Notes: generated by a model from the sequence alone, not told the origin. Counted from the stretch's first letter, positions 1-6,360 are shown. The stretch: DNA of 8,300 nucleotides from Dehalococcoidia bacterium UBA3254 (GCA_002362735.1 DEUU01000255.1:1-8300), one strand, 5' to 3'. Numbers and translations are program-made.

Positions 1-374
1 AAAAAGCGGGTGTCACGGTCAATTATTCTGGTTTTGGCATTGAACTGGTGTCTCCCCTGCCCATCGACTCGCCTTTCGGAAATTCACAGCGGCAGATGAT
101 GGAAAAGGAGGGTGAGGGGGGCGTCAGAGTAGTAACAATCAGAGTAGATAACATGGATGAGGCGATTGAACATATCAGAAAACGTGGTATCGAGCCGGTC
201 GCGCTTCTGACTATTGGTAAAGGGCGCGAAGCAGTTTATAATCCCAAGGATTTCTATGGGTTGCCGATTGTTCTGTGTTCATATCCGCAGATCCATCCCA
301 TGACCGCCGCGGTAACAAACCCTGACGGGACCGCTATATCTGCCGAATATGTAGAGTTAGAACCTAAAAAATAA
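1..374 (+). CDS. VOC-family (glyoxalase/bleomycin-resistance fold) protein, 5'-truncated by the window edge
   Basis: The reading frame is open from the first complete codon at position 3 to TAA at 372-374, giving 123 residues. The true start lies upstream, and the internal GTG at 48 is probably not the start. The C-terminal part looks like the second beta-alpha-beta-beta-beta unit of a VOC fold: a VRVVTIRVDNMDEAIEHIRK strand-helix at residues about 41-60, then RGIEPV, and a closing YNPKDFYGLPIVLCSY at about 79-94, where VOC enzymes have the F-x-D-P-x-G-x-x-x-E-L pattern. In metal-dependent members the start of this unit carries a His and the last strand a Glu; here those places read T45 and about C92. 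This copy may therefore not bind metal in the usual way, or may do something other than catalysis. Family members include methylmalonyl-CoA epimerase, glyoxalase I and extradiol dioxygenases, and no specific reaction can be assigned. A 1.2-kb gap separates it from the TRAP genes, so it is probably a separate unit. Confidence 0.72.
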   Translation, partial: KAGVTVNYSGFGIELVSPLPIDSPFGNSQRQMMEKEGEGGVRVVTIRVDNMDEAIEHIRKRGIEPVALLTIGKGREAVYNPKDFYGLPIVLCSYPQIHPMTAAVTNPDGTAISAEYVELEPKK

Positions 375-436
375 GAAGTCCAGGCTTATTATTCTCAATT
401 TACTAATCATATATCTCTTGGGAACTGAAGATAGTG

Positions 437-467
437 TTTATCTACCGAGCAATCGTCGGCAGATAAA
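437..467 (+). terminator. Stem-loop downstream of the VOC gene, possible weak terminator
   Basis: TTTATCT (437-443) pairs perfectly with AGATAAA (461-467), and CCGA (445-448) pairs with TCGG (456-459). The two segments are separated by one A/C mismatch, and the loop is 7 nt (GCAATCG). The hairpin starts 62 nt after the VOC stop codon. It is not followed by a clear T-tract (the next bases are TGGCTTTGCC), so intrinsic termination is uncertain. It could also act as a 3'-end stabiliser or a regulator site. Confidence 0.35.
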
Positions 468-552
468 TGGCTTTGCCTCAATTTTACTGTTAAAAAGGTC
501 TTCTCAACTATCCTTTAGGTAACGTTGTCAGAAACCTGGTGTATTCTGCAGA

Positions 553-717
553 ATGGCCAACGAAGAGCCAAACACTGGATATTTTAAAAAAGCCATCCGG
601 GTGATTCTTGAAATGATAAATCGCGTTATAAACAGGAGTCAGTATTATTTTATTGGTACGGGTATCCTTGACCTTCACATTATGTATATTTTACCTGACT
701 CTTTTTCTACAATATAA
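553..717 (+). pseudogene. Short open frame of 54 codons, possible 3' remnant of a lost gene
   Basis: From ATG 553 to TAA 715-717 the frame encodes 54 residues; it stays open upstream to just after the TAA at 520-522. Residues 1-30 read like real protein: NEEPNTGYFKKAIRVILEM and then INRVINRS, an amphipathic-helix pattern. The last 20 residues look less protein-like. There is no Shine-Dalgarno sequence before the ATG, and the surroundings are AT-rich and stop-dense. I do not recognise a family. It may be the tail of a degraded gene, a genuine small protein, or chance. Confidence 0.25.
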
Positions 718-1125
718 GCAATTTTAAATTCAATTAATGAGGCCAGCTCCTGGATGGTCGATTTGAATTTAGTCAAGCGAAGAACACTGATCAATAACAA
801 TGATTTTAGAAAAAAGAGTCGGTTGTAACTTGTTAAAAAAGAATCGAACCCAAAATTAGAGTATCATGATAAACTTATAGGTATTTCAATCTTGAATATC
901 TGAATAGAGGTTTAATGATTGGCTAAATTATGGCACGTGGTGTTAAGTTTTAATAGAAAGAGAATTTTATAGACAGATTCGTATCTTACGGATCGTCGGA
1001 CAAGCATATCAAAGAATTATACAAGGTCAGATCAATATTCGTGCAGGCTTTTTGCACCTCTCGTTCCATTTGAGTTTTAGCATAGAAGTTCTCTTTTCTT
1101 TTGTAATAATCATATATGAACATCC

Positions 1126-1220
1126 AAATGATATGTCGTTATTGACAACCAGCACTTCATGTGTTATTATCTCCGACATAACGTTTCTAGAAGATAATCC
1201 CTTAAATTTACGACTAAATC
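1126..1220 (+). promoter_or_regulatory. Promoter/leader module, copy 1 (upstream of TRAP operon 1)
   Basis: A consensus -35 TTGACA lies at 1142-1147, then a 17-nt spacer, then a -10 TATTAT at 1165-1170. Transcription would begin near 1177. The whole 95-bp segment recurs at 4894-4989 before operon 2, with about 81 of 96 aligned positions identical by hand count. Positions 1158-1187 (30 bp, including the -10 and the expected start site) match exactly. Inverted arms TATGTCG (1132-1138) and CGACATA (1174-1180) bracket the promoter and could be operator half-sites. Conservation continues about 40 nt past the expected start site, so part of the signal may act in the transcript. The distance to the dctP1 start codon implies a leader of about 420 nt. 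Confidence 0.75.
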
Positions 1221-1596
1221 AATAGCAATTTGGTGATAAATTCAAAAATAATATTATACATAAAAACATCTTTTAATCTAATGAAGCCCAACTGAAGCCC
1301 ATCCTTATACTCGTTAACTAAATGCTAAACATAAACTGAACCAAAGCTCAAATAATATCGGTTAAAAAGCTTGGAGTTGGAGCAAGGGTATTTAACAGAT
1401 TGATTCAATTAAGCTTCACAAGTTTGGAAGATACATTCGTTGAATCGGTGAATTTGAAGCACATTAGGAAGAGTAAAAGGGTAAAAAGCTTTAAAAACAT
1501 CTCTGGATTGTAATTTGAGAAATTATCCCTGAACTAACTGGTGATCAGGGTCGTAACCCAACATTTGTTTTAGATTGCAAATAAAAGGAGGAAACG
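1221..1596 (+). other. Long 5' leader of TRAP operon 1
   Basis: This AT-rich segment between the putative promoter and dctP1 has no convincing gene. The only structure I can pick out is a 6-bp inverted repeat, CCCTGA (1527-1532) with TCAGGG (1545-1550), about 35 nt before the Shine-Dalgarno AAGGAGG (1585-1591). That is too short to call an attenuator. I recognise no known riboswitch class. Beyond the shared promoter module it shows no evident similarity to the shorter leader of operon 2. Confidence 0.45.
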
Positions 1597-2781
1597 ATGA
1601 AGAGATTATTTTGGGTATTGCTACTGGTTCTGATCATAGCTGCTTTGCTCTTAGGCGGATGTTCGTCGACTCCGACTCCAACCGTGGCTCCATCAACCTC
1701 GGCACCTGCTACCTCTGCCCCAACAACCACCACAACTGCTGCGCCAACAACGAAACCCGCTATTTCAGCTCCTGCTTCCACAACTGTGCCTCCAACAACT
1801 TCAGCTACACCAACTACCGTCTTGATCCCTAAAGTTTCTTTAAAGGCGGCAGTTATCGGGCCTCCTCCTGGATTTCCACCATCCAATCTTTTAAAGGATG
1901 CTCTGGAAATAATGAAAAAAAACTCGGGTGGACAGATAGAAATTACCTTCTATGCTTCAGGGGCTCTGCTGGATGAGAAGACTGCCTTCGATAAGATGTC
2001 AGCGGGCATTTCTGATATCGGTATGATACAGCCCGGATGGGATCCGGACCGCACTGGACCTTTGGCTTTCGCCGGTGATGGTGCGATGAACTTTGACTAC
2101 AATAAATTCGTTCAGCACGCCCGCGATCCGGGAGGTTTCTACGATTACTGTCAGACCATTCTTCATAAATATAAAATACATATGCTGTCCTGGCCTATCG
2201 ATCCAGGTGGGCAGATTCTGAGCCGGACCCCGATTAAATCGCTTGCGAACATGAAGGGGAAAATACTCCGGACAACTCAGGGCTGCATGGATTTCTTCAA
2301 ACTATTAGGCGCCAGCCCGTTATATATGCCGCCGGTAGATATCTATAATGCCCTGGAGCGCGGTACCATTGATGGTGTGGTTATGGGAGTCGACGCCATG
2401 GCGGGATACAAACACCAGGATCTTGCAAAGAATCTGACGATAATTCCTCTCACTGGATTTTATGCTGCTACGGCGGAGTCTGTGATTAACCTTGACGCGT
2501 GGAATAAGCTTCCGGCAGAAACTAAGAAAATAATTGATGAAGCCTTCATCCAGGCAGAGAAGAATCATTATGGTAAGGCTCAAGCAACGTATGATGCCAC
2601 TATGAAGACCATGACTGATGCCGGTGTCCAGGTTTATGCGCTTCCGGATGATGAGAAAGCCCTCTGGATCAAAACAGCTGCACCCTACTATGATCTTGTA
2701 AAAGCCAAATACAGCGACGCGAATAAATTTGGCGACGAGTGGGCCCGTTTTGAGCCTATCTGGAATACAGTAAGACCGTGA
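1597..2781 (+). CDS. dctP: TRAP transporter solute-binding lipoprotein, DctP family (operon 1)
   Basis: Extracytoplasmic solute receptor of a TRAP importer, 394 aa. The ATG follows AAGGAGG (1585-1591) by 5 nt. Residues 1-22 form a lipoprotein signal (KR, hydrophobic core, lipobox L-G-G-C22), so the mature protein should be lipid-anchored outside the cytoplasmic membrane. Residues about 23-78 are a Thr/Pro/Ala/Ser linker; the DctP fold (PF03480 type) fills about 79-394. Family marks include GALLDEKTAFDKMSAGISDIG (about 122-142), the hinge MKGKILRTT (219-227) and LGASPLYMPP followed by IYNALERGTIDG (237-260). R225 aligns with the arginine that clamps the substrate carboxylate in studied DctP proteins. 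The GFR motif, common about 30 residues earlier, is absent; this stretch reads HMLSWPIDPG. Substrate unknown, most likely an organic acid. First gene of dctP1-dctQ1-dctM1, with dctQ1 starting 16 nt downstream. Confidence 0.93.
   Translation: MKRLFWVLLLVLIIAALLLGGCSSTPTPTVAPSTSAPATSAPTTTTTAAPTTKPAISAPASTTVPPTTSATPTTVLIPKVSLKAAVIGPPPGFPPSNLLKDALEIMKKNSGGQIEITFYASGALLDEKTAFDKMSAGISDIGMIQPGWDPDRTGPLAFAGDGAMNFDYNKFVQHARDPGGFYDYCQTILHKYKIHMLSWPIDPGGQILSRTPIKSLANMKGKILRTTQGCMDFFKLLGASPLYMPPVDIYNALERGTIDGVVMGVDAMAGYKHQDLAKNLTIIPLTGFYAATAESVINLDAWNKLPAETKKIIDEAFIQAEKNHYGKAQATYDATMKTMTDAGVQVYALPDDEKALWIKTAAPYYDLVKAKYSDANKFGDEWARFEPIWNTVRP
1663..1830 (+). repeat. Low-complexity Thr/Pro/Ala/Ser linker coding region of dctP1
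   Basis: These codons, residues 23-78, encode an almost unbroken run of T, P, A, S and V directly after the lipobox cysteine. It is presumably a flexible tether that lifts the binding domain off the membrane. ACC/ACA/GCT/CCA-type codons recur, so the DNA is itself low-complexity and probably slippage-prone. A similar but not identical linker occurs in dctP2. Confidence 0.8.
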
Positions 2782-2782
2782 C

Positions 2783-2787
2783 GGAGG
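2783..2787 (+). promoter_or_regulatory. Shine-Dalgarno site that fixes the TTG start of dctQ1
   Basis: GGAGG lies 10 nt before TTG 2798. The ATG at 2788 is in another frame, and the frame used has no earlier in-frame start, so TTG is the supported start. The site begins one base after the dctP1 stop codon, which suggests translational linkage. Confidence 0.7.
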
Positions 2788-2797
2788 ATGCTCTAAA

Positions 2798-3331
2798 TTG
2801 CAGAAAACTTTAAGCCCCAGGTCGAACAATATATTCGGATATATCAGCAGCGGTGTGGAATGGCTGGGTAAATTTCTGGCCACTACGGCGGGAGTAATCA
2901 TCCTGGTCCTGGTCGTGCTAACTGTTGCGAGTGTAGTTATGAGATATTTTTTCCGTTCGCCTATAACCTGGGTGTACGAGATAAGTGAAGCCGCTTTGTT
3001 GCTGGGCGGTTGTTTGAGCTGGGCTTATTCTCAGAAGAAGAAACAGCATGTTGCGGTTGATTTCATAATGTCGCACTTTCCGAGAAAGGTACAGAAGGTT
3101 TTAGCCGTGGTGAACTTGATTATTTTTCTGTTGTTTTGCGGCATTCTGATATGGGCTAGCCTCAGTCTGGGATTGAAGTGGTCCACTCGGGGTGTTTCTT
3201 CAGCTATACTCCATCTACCGCTCTACGGCCTGTTATATATTCTGGCACTCGGAGCTTGCACTATAGTTTTGCAGATTCTATGTGATTTACAAAAAGCCAT
3301 CACAGCGGTGAAAAATGCGGAGAAAAAATAA
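2798..3331 (+). CDS. dctQ: TRAP transporter small permease, DctQ family (operon 1)
   Basis: Small membrane subunit of 177 aa, which pairs with DctM and is needed for transport. The start is TTG 2798, backed by GGAGG at 2783-2787. Four hydrophobic segments are visible at about 27-48, 58-78, 100-122 and 139-163, the normal DctQ topology. The family motif after the first segment is intact: MRYFFRSPITWVYEISE, with R49, Y50, P55 and W58. A second hallmark, H84-x-x-V-D-F, precedes a basic loop (PRKVQK). The length is typical. It sits 16 nt after dctP1 but 170 nt before dctM1, and that gap holds a 10-bp inverted repeat. DctQ and DctM are separate here, not fused as in some TRAP systems. Confidence 0.93.
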   Translation: MQKTLSPRSNNIFGYISSGVEWLGKFLATTAGVIILVLVVLTVASVVMRYFFRSPITWVYEISEAALLLGGCLSWAYSQKKKQHVAVDFIMSHFPRKVQKVLAVVNLIIFLLFCGILIWASLSLGLKWSTRGVSSAILHLPLYGLLYILALGACTIVLQILCDLQKAITAVKNAEKK

Positions 3332-3372
3332 TCTGGTTTAGCTTGTTTCTCAGGAACATTAGGTGTTCATGG

Positions 3373-3412
3373 AGTGCCCGGTTTAAAACGTTTATTGTGT
3401 TTACCGGGCACT
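3373..3412 (+). repeat. Inverted repeat in the dctQ1-dctM1 gap
   Basis: AGTGCCCGGT (3373-3382) is the exact reverse complement of ACCGGGCACT (3403-3412), separated by a 20-nt AT-rich loop. No T-tract follows (next bases TACTCAACTTGC), so it is not a standard intrinsic terminator. It lies in an unusually wide intra-operon gap of 170 nt. It could be an mRNA processing or stabilising hairpin, a partial attenuator that lowers dctM relative to dctPQ, or a protein-binding site. Confidence 0.6.
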
Positions 3413-3501
3413 TACTCAACTTGCAGAAGGCTTCTTTGTTGGGAACCCTGAAGGGAATTTTACCCTCTGAGTAAAAGAGTTGAGGAGAGGATTATAAATT
3501 A

Positions 3502-4800
3502 ATGGATATTACAGCGATACTGATCGTAATAGGTTTTCTTATATTGCTGGCTCTCGGACCGCCCGTGGCGGCGGCGATGGGGTTTGTTGCTTTTGTTGGT
3601 ATGATTTTAGGTCCCGGCTTGGAGAAAGGTATTGTTGCGAGCAGTACCGAGGTATATTATTTTTTGACTTCCTACGCGCTGGTCCCTCTCCCCCTGTTTG
3701 CACTGATGGGCAACCTCTTCGCGGCTTCTGGGGTAAGCACTGATATATTCGATATGGCGCGTGCCTGGTTAAGTCGTATCCGTGGTGGTTTAGCTATGGT
3801 AGGTATCGGGACTTGTACGGCATTTGGTACCCTTAGCGGCAGCAGCATAAGTGCCACTGCCACCCTGGGGCCGGTGATTATTCCCGAAATGCAACGTGCT
3901 GGTTACGACCAGAAATTGACTGTGGGAACAATCGGTGCAGCCGGTGGGCTAGCCCATCTGATTCCCCCCAGCGCCATCGCTGTTTTCTATGCCGCCCTGG
4001 TTGAGGTTTCAGCCGGCAAACAGTTATTTGCCGGGCTGATTCCAGGCCTCATTCTGGCTGTTTGCTTTGCCGGTGTCGTTTTTATCTGGGCTTCGATCAG
4101 CCCGAAGCTGGCGCCTCTGGGAGAGCGGGTAAGCTGGAAAGTCAGATTTTTTTCGTTGCGAAAAGTAATAGCGCCTGCGATAGTAGCCCTGGTGGTGTTA
4201 ATAGCTATTTACACCGGCATGGCTACTGTTACTGAAGCCGCGGCAGTGGGCGCCTTTGCCGGCCTTGTTTTATGTCTGTTTAAACGGGTTAAACTCGCTG
4301 TCTATCGCAGCGCTTTGATGGACACGGTAACTGCTATAGGTTTTATTTTGCTTATCTCCGCTGCGGCAAAAATGTTCAGCTGGACTTTGTCTTATTACAT
4401 GCTTCCTCAGCAGTTGGCAGAGTTTCTGACAAATGCACATATGTCTCCAATAGTGACATTAATTGCCATCCAAATATTATATTTAATATTGGGTTGTTTC
4501 ATAGATACCATCAGCATGCTTCTTCTTACAGTTCCGGTACTGTTTCCCCTTATGACTGCCATGGGGTATGACCTCATCTGGTTCGGGGTGTTGTTCATGA
4601 TCAATGTAGAAATGGCTCTCATCACCCCGCCGTTTGGATTTCATCTTTTTATAATTAAAGGTATTGCGCCTAAAGTTCCCATGTCAGACATAATAAAAGG
4701 CTGCCTGGTCTTTGCTATAGCTGACGTGTTCGTTTTAGGCCTAGTTATGGCTTTTCCCGGTCTGGCTCTCTGGTTACCCAACCTCATGTCTCACAGTTGA
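3502..4800 (+). CDS. dctM: TRAP transporter large permease, DctM family (operon 1)
   Basis: Main transport subunit, 432 aa, in the usual DctM range. It moves the solute inward in exchange with the ion gradient, by an elevator-type mechanism in solved family members. The start is ATG 3502, with a purine-rich GAGGAGAGG (3482-3490) about 11 nt upstream, slightly long spacing. Family blocks in order: PLPLFALMGNLFAASGVS (62-79); GTLSGSSISATATLGPVIIPEM (109-130), including the SGSS hairpin near the first ion site; HLIPPS (152-157); TVTEAAAVGA (242-251); LGCFIDTISMLL (330-341); and E370 followed by ITPPFGF and HLFIIKG (374-387). The usual GLNLF of the last block reads GFHLF, so H381 replaces the common Asn. 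It is many-TM throughout and last in operon 1. No clear intrinsic terminator follows. Confidence 0.94.
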   Translation: MDITAILIVIGFLILLALGPPVAAAMGFVAFVGMILGPGLEKGIVASSTEVYYFLTSYALVPLPLFALMGNLFAASGVSTDIFDMARAWLSRIRGGLAMVGIGTCTAFGTLSGSSISATATLGPVIIPEMQRAGYDQKLTVGTIGAAGGLAHLIPPSAIAVFYAALVEVSAGKQLFAGLIPGLILAVCFAGVVFIWASISPKLAPLGERVSWKVRFFSLRKVIAPAIVALVVLIAIYTGMATVTEAAAVGAFAGLVLCLFKRVKLAVYRSALMDTVTAIGFILLISAAAKMFSWTLSYYMLPQQLAEFLTNAHMSPIVTLIAIQILYLILGCFIDTISMLLLTVPVLFPLMTAMGYDLIWFGVLFMINVEMALITPPFGFHLFIIKGIAPKVPMSDIIKGCLVFAIADVFVLGLVMAFPGLALWLPNLMSHS

Positions 4801-4812
4801 AAGATAACCAGA
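4769..4812 (+). repeat. Inverted repeat across the dctM1 stop codon
   Basis: TCTGGTTA (4769-4776) pairs exactly with TAACCAGA (4805-4812) across a 28-nt loop that includes the stop codon. The sequence after it is A-rich, not T-rich. A role in 3'-end formation of operon 1 is possible, but the long loop makes this weak. Confidence 0.25.
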
Positions 4813-4893
4813 TATTAATAGTTAAAAAATTCCAAAAAATAGAAAGAAGTACAGAGAAATATTCCCGTATATCACGATCACAACTGACCGTCT
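4813..4893. other. Inter-operon spacer without visible gene or strong terminator
   Basis: This short AT-rich stretch lies between operon 1 and the second promoter module. It has A-runs (AAAAAA) but no hairpin with a T-tract, so read-through from operon 1 into operon 2 cannot be excluded from the sequence. Confidence 0.45.
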
Positions 4894-4989
4894 AAATGAT
4901 CTGTCGTTGTTGACAAACGATACTAACATGTGTTATTATCTCCGACATAACGTTTCCAGGAGATAACCTCTTAAATTTGCGACGCAATC
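4894..4989 (+). promoter_or_regulatory. Promoter/leader module, copy 2 (upstream of TRAP operon 2)
   Basis: The -35 TTGACA lies at 4910-4915, then an 18-nt spacer, then the -10 TATTAT at 4934-4939; transcription is expected near 4946. It aligns over its full length with 1126-1220. The 30 bp at 4927-4956 are identical in the two copies, and most differences fall in the spacer between -35 and -10. The bracketing arms TGTCG (4902-4906) and CGACA (4943-4947) are kept. Similarity continues to CTTAAATTT-x-CGAC about 40 nt into the transcript. The implied leader to the dctP2 start is about 205 nt. Sharing this module points to a common regulator for both operons. Confidence 0.75.
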
Positions 4990-5150
4990 TTCCCTAATAC
5001 AGTGGAAATAAATTAACTTTTATCAACGGTTGCTTTTTACTTAATAAAACTTGATGTCCGGTTAATTTTAAGAAAGTGTATTAATTTTTAACCTTGAAAA
5101 GAGGGAAAATAAGATTATAGACGTAATCATTAGGTAAAAGGAGGATTGTT
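4990..5150 (+). other. 5' leader of TRAP operon 2
   Basis: AT-rich leader without a gene. GGTTAA (5060-5065) and TTAACC (5088-5093) form a weak inverted repeat. The only firm signal is the Shine-Dalgarno AAGGAGG at 5138-5144, which lies 6 nt before TTG 5151 and supports that start. Confidence 0.5.
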
Positions 5151-6293
5151 TTGAAAAAGTATCTTCTGTTATCACTGGTAGTTCTCATCGCGGTATCTTT
5201 TCTTTTAAGTGCTTGCGGATCTCCTACACCTTCAGCCACCCAGGCTCCCGCCACTTCAGCTCCCGCTACCTCTGCCCCGGCTACCACCTCTAAGCCCGCT
5301 ACCTCAGCTCCAGCTACTACCTCAGCTCCACCTACTACTCAGGCCAAGGAGAAAGTCTTAAGATTTACCATCGCTGTTCCCCCGGGTGACCCGGCCGTGG
5401 TCGCCATGGATAACTGGGCTAAAGATTTCAATGCCAAATTTGCCGGCAGGTATAAGATGGAGGCCATCCCTGGTGGTGTACTGGCCGGGACCTCGGATAC
5501 CATGCAGGTCATTATGACCGGGGCCTGTGAAATAGGCAATATCTCCGTGACCACCAACGGGGCTCAAGATGCCCGGTTCTCGGTCACTGAAGTCCCATTC
5601 ATATTCAACAATTTGGATGCCGCCATAGAATTCTCTAGTTTGGTCAAAGATAATCGTAATAAAATCTACGAAACCAAGTTTAACCAGCATCTCCTCTCCG
5701 ACTACAACATCGGTTTTCGGATCATGACCTCAGTTAAAAAGCAGGTCAAGACTCTGGAGGACATGAAAGGGTTGTTAATAGGAGTTACCGGCCCCACCAT
5801 GTCCAATACCGTCAAAGCTCTAGGTGGTTCTCCAGTCATGGAGGATTGGACTCAGGATTTGCAGTCCCTCCAAAAAGGGGTCATCGATGCCAGTGTAGCC
5901 GGCATTCCTCACGCGCTGGTAATGAATAAATACTCGGATGTTATTAAATTCGCCGTTAACGCACCTTTTTCCAGTTCTGAAATTTCCAATACGATCAACC
6001 TGGATATCTGGAAATCATTACCGGCAGATGTGCAAGCAGCTCTGACTGCTGGAGGTAAAACCATGGAAGATTATTGCAACACGGCATTCAAAGCAGGCTG
6101 GAACGATGACTTTAAAGCATTGTCCGCAGGTGGCGTTACGGTCTTTGTACCTGGCGCTACGGAACTTGCCAGATGGGTGCAGGCTGTCTCTTCAGTAGCT
6201 GATTCTTACTGGAAGACCGTACCCGCAGATGATTCTGCCTTCTATAAGGATTGCGCTGCCAAAGCTAATGCCAAGTATCCCTTAAATCCCTAA
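5151..6293 (+). CDS. dctP: TRAP transporter solute-binding lipoprotein, DctP family (operon 2)
   Basis: Extracytoplasmic solute receptor, 380 aa. The TTG start is placed by AAGGAGG (5138-5144) and by the signal peptide that begins right there: KK, a hydrophobic core and lipobox L-S-A-C22. Residues about 23-65 are a linker rich in repeated SAPAT units; the DctP fold spans about 66-380. Family marks are GGVLAGTSDTMQVIMTGACEIG (about 108-129), GFR at 188-190, the hinge MKGLLIGVTGP (205-215), LGGSPV (224-229) and LQKGVIDAS (240-248). At the place of the carboxylate-clamping Arg (R225 in the operon-1 protein) there is G211. GFR, absent from that paralogue, is kept. The ligand may thus be bound differently or be a non-carboxylate; this rests on a hand alignment. 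First gene of operon 2; a 186-nt gap with a strong hairpin separates it from dctQ2. Confidence 0.92.
   Translation: MKKYLLLSLVVLIAVSFLLSACGSPTPSATQAPATSAPATSAPATTSKPATSAPATTSAPPTTQAKEKVLRFTIAVPPGDPAVVAMDNWAKDFNAKFAGRYKMEAIPGGVLAGTSDTMQVIMTGACEIGNISVTTNGAQDARFSVTEVPFIFNNLDAAIEFSSLVKDNRNKIYETKFNQHLLSDYNIGFRIMTSVKKQVKTLEDMKGLLIGVTGPTMSNTVKALGGSPVMEDWTQDLQSLQKGVIDASVAGIPHALVMNKYSDVIKFAVNAPFSSSEISNTINLDIWKSLPADVQAALTAGGKTMEDYCNTAFKAGWNDDFKALSAGGVTVFVPGATELARWVQAVSSVADSYWKTVPADDSAFYKDCAAKANAKYPLNP
5247..5339 (+). repeat. SAPAT-type tandem repeat in the dctP2 linker
   Basis: Residues 33-63 are built from repeats of P-A-T-S-A and P-A-T-T-S, encoded by near-repeats of GCTCC-GCTACC-TC units. The synonymous third bases differ between units, which argues for an old, selected linker rather than very recent slippage. 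It presumably acts as a flexible tether between the lipid anchor and the binding domain. Confidence 0.8.
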
Positions 6294-6360
6294 TAAGAAT
6301 TAACTGACGGGGTGGTCAGATTCATGCTGGCTGAAATAACTTCACATCGTTAACCTTAAT

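Larger units (their letters stand above)
375..1125. other. Long AT-rich stretch without a convincing gene
   Basis: This region follows the VOC gene and precedes the first promoter module. Stops are frequent in all frames. I found no tRNA, CRISPR-like spacing, IS end or long repeat in it. The only items worth naming are the hairpin at 437-467 and the short open frame at 553-717. A small hairpin with arms GTGCA (1041-1045) and TGCAC (1053-1057) is too weak to call. The base composition is clearly more AT-rich than in the flanking genes, which fits decayed or non-coding DNA. Confidence 0.6.

Noticed and set aside
668..690. TTGACC followed by TATATT as a possible promoter
   Set aside because: The spacing between the boxes is only 11 nt and no gene follows.
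675..863. A - strand open frame of 62 codons in the AT-rich gap
   Set aside because: It lacks an ATG and an evident ribosome-binding site, overlaps the + strand frame at 553-717, and is of a length expected by chance; no family recognised.
1041..1057. GTGCA/TGCAC hairpin with T-rich loop as a terminator
   Set aside because: The stem is only 5 bp, the T-run lies in the loop rather than after the stem, and no gene ends nearby.
1545..1886. A - strand frame encoding a V/G/A-rich protein
   Set aside because: It is the complement of the low-complexity TPAS linker of dctP1; the same artefact occurs opposite the dctP2 linker (5081-5287).
2320..2901. A 193-codon open frame on the - strand, opposite dctP1 and dctQ1
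   Set aside because: It lies antisense to two well-supported TRAP genes, has no recognisable domain and spans their junction; it is a shadow of the coding strand.
1126..4989. The repeated segments as mobile-element ends or attachment sites
   Set aside because: The similarity is centred on -35/-10 boxes at matching places before two operons, and no integrase, transposase or target duplication is visible; a promoter explains it better.
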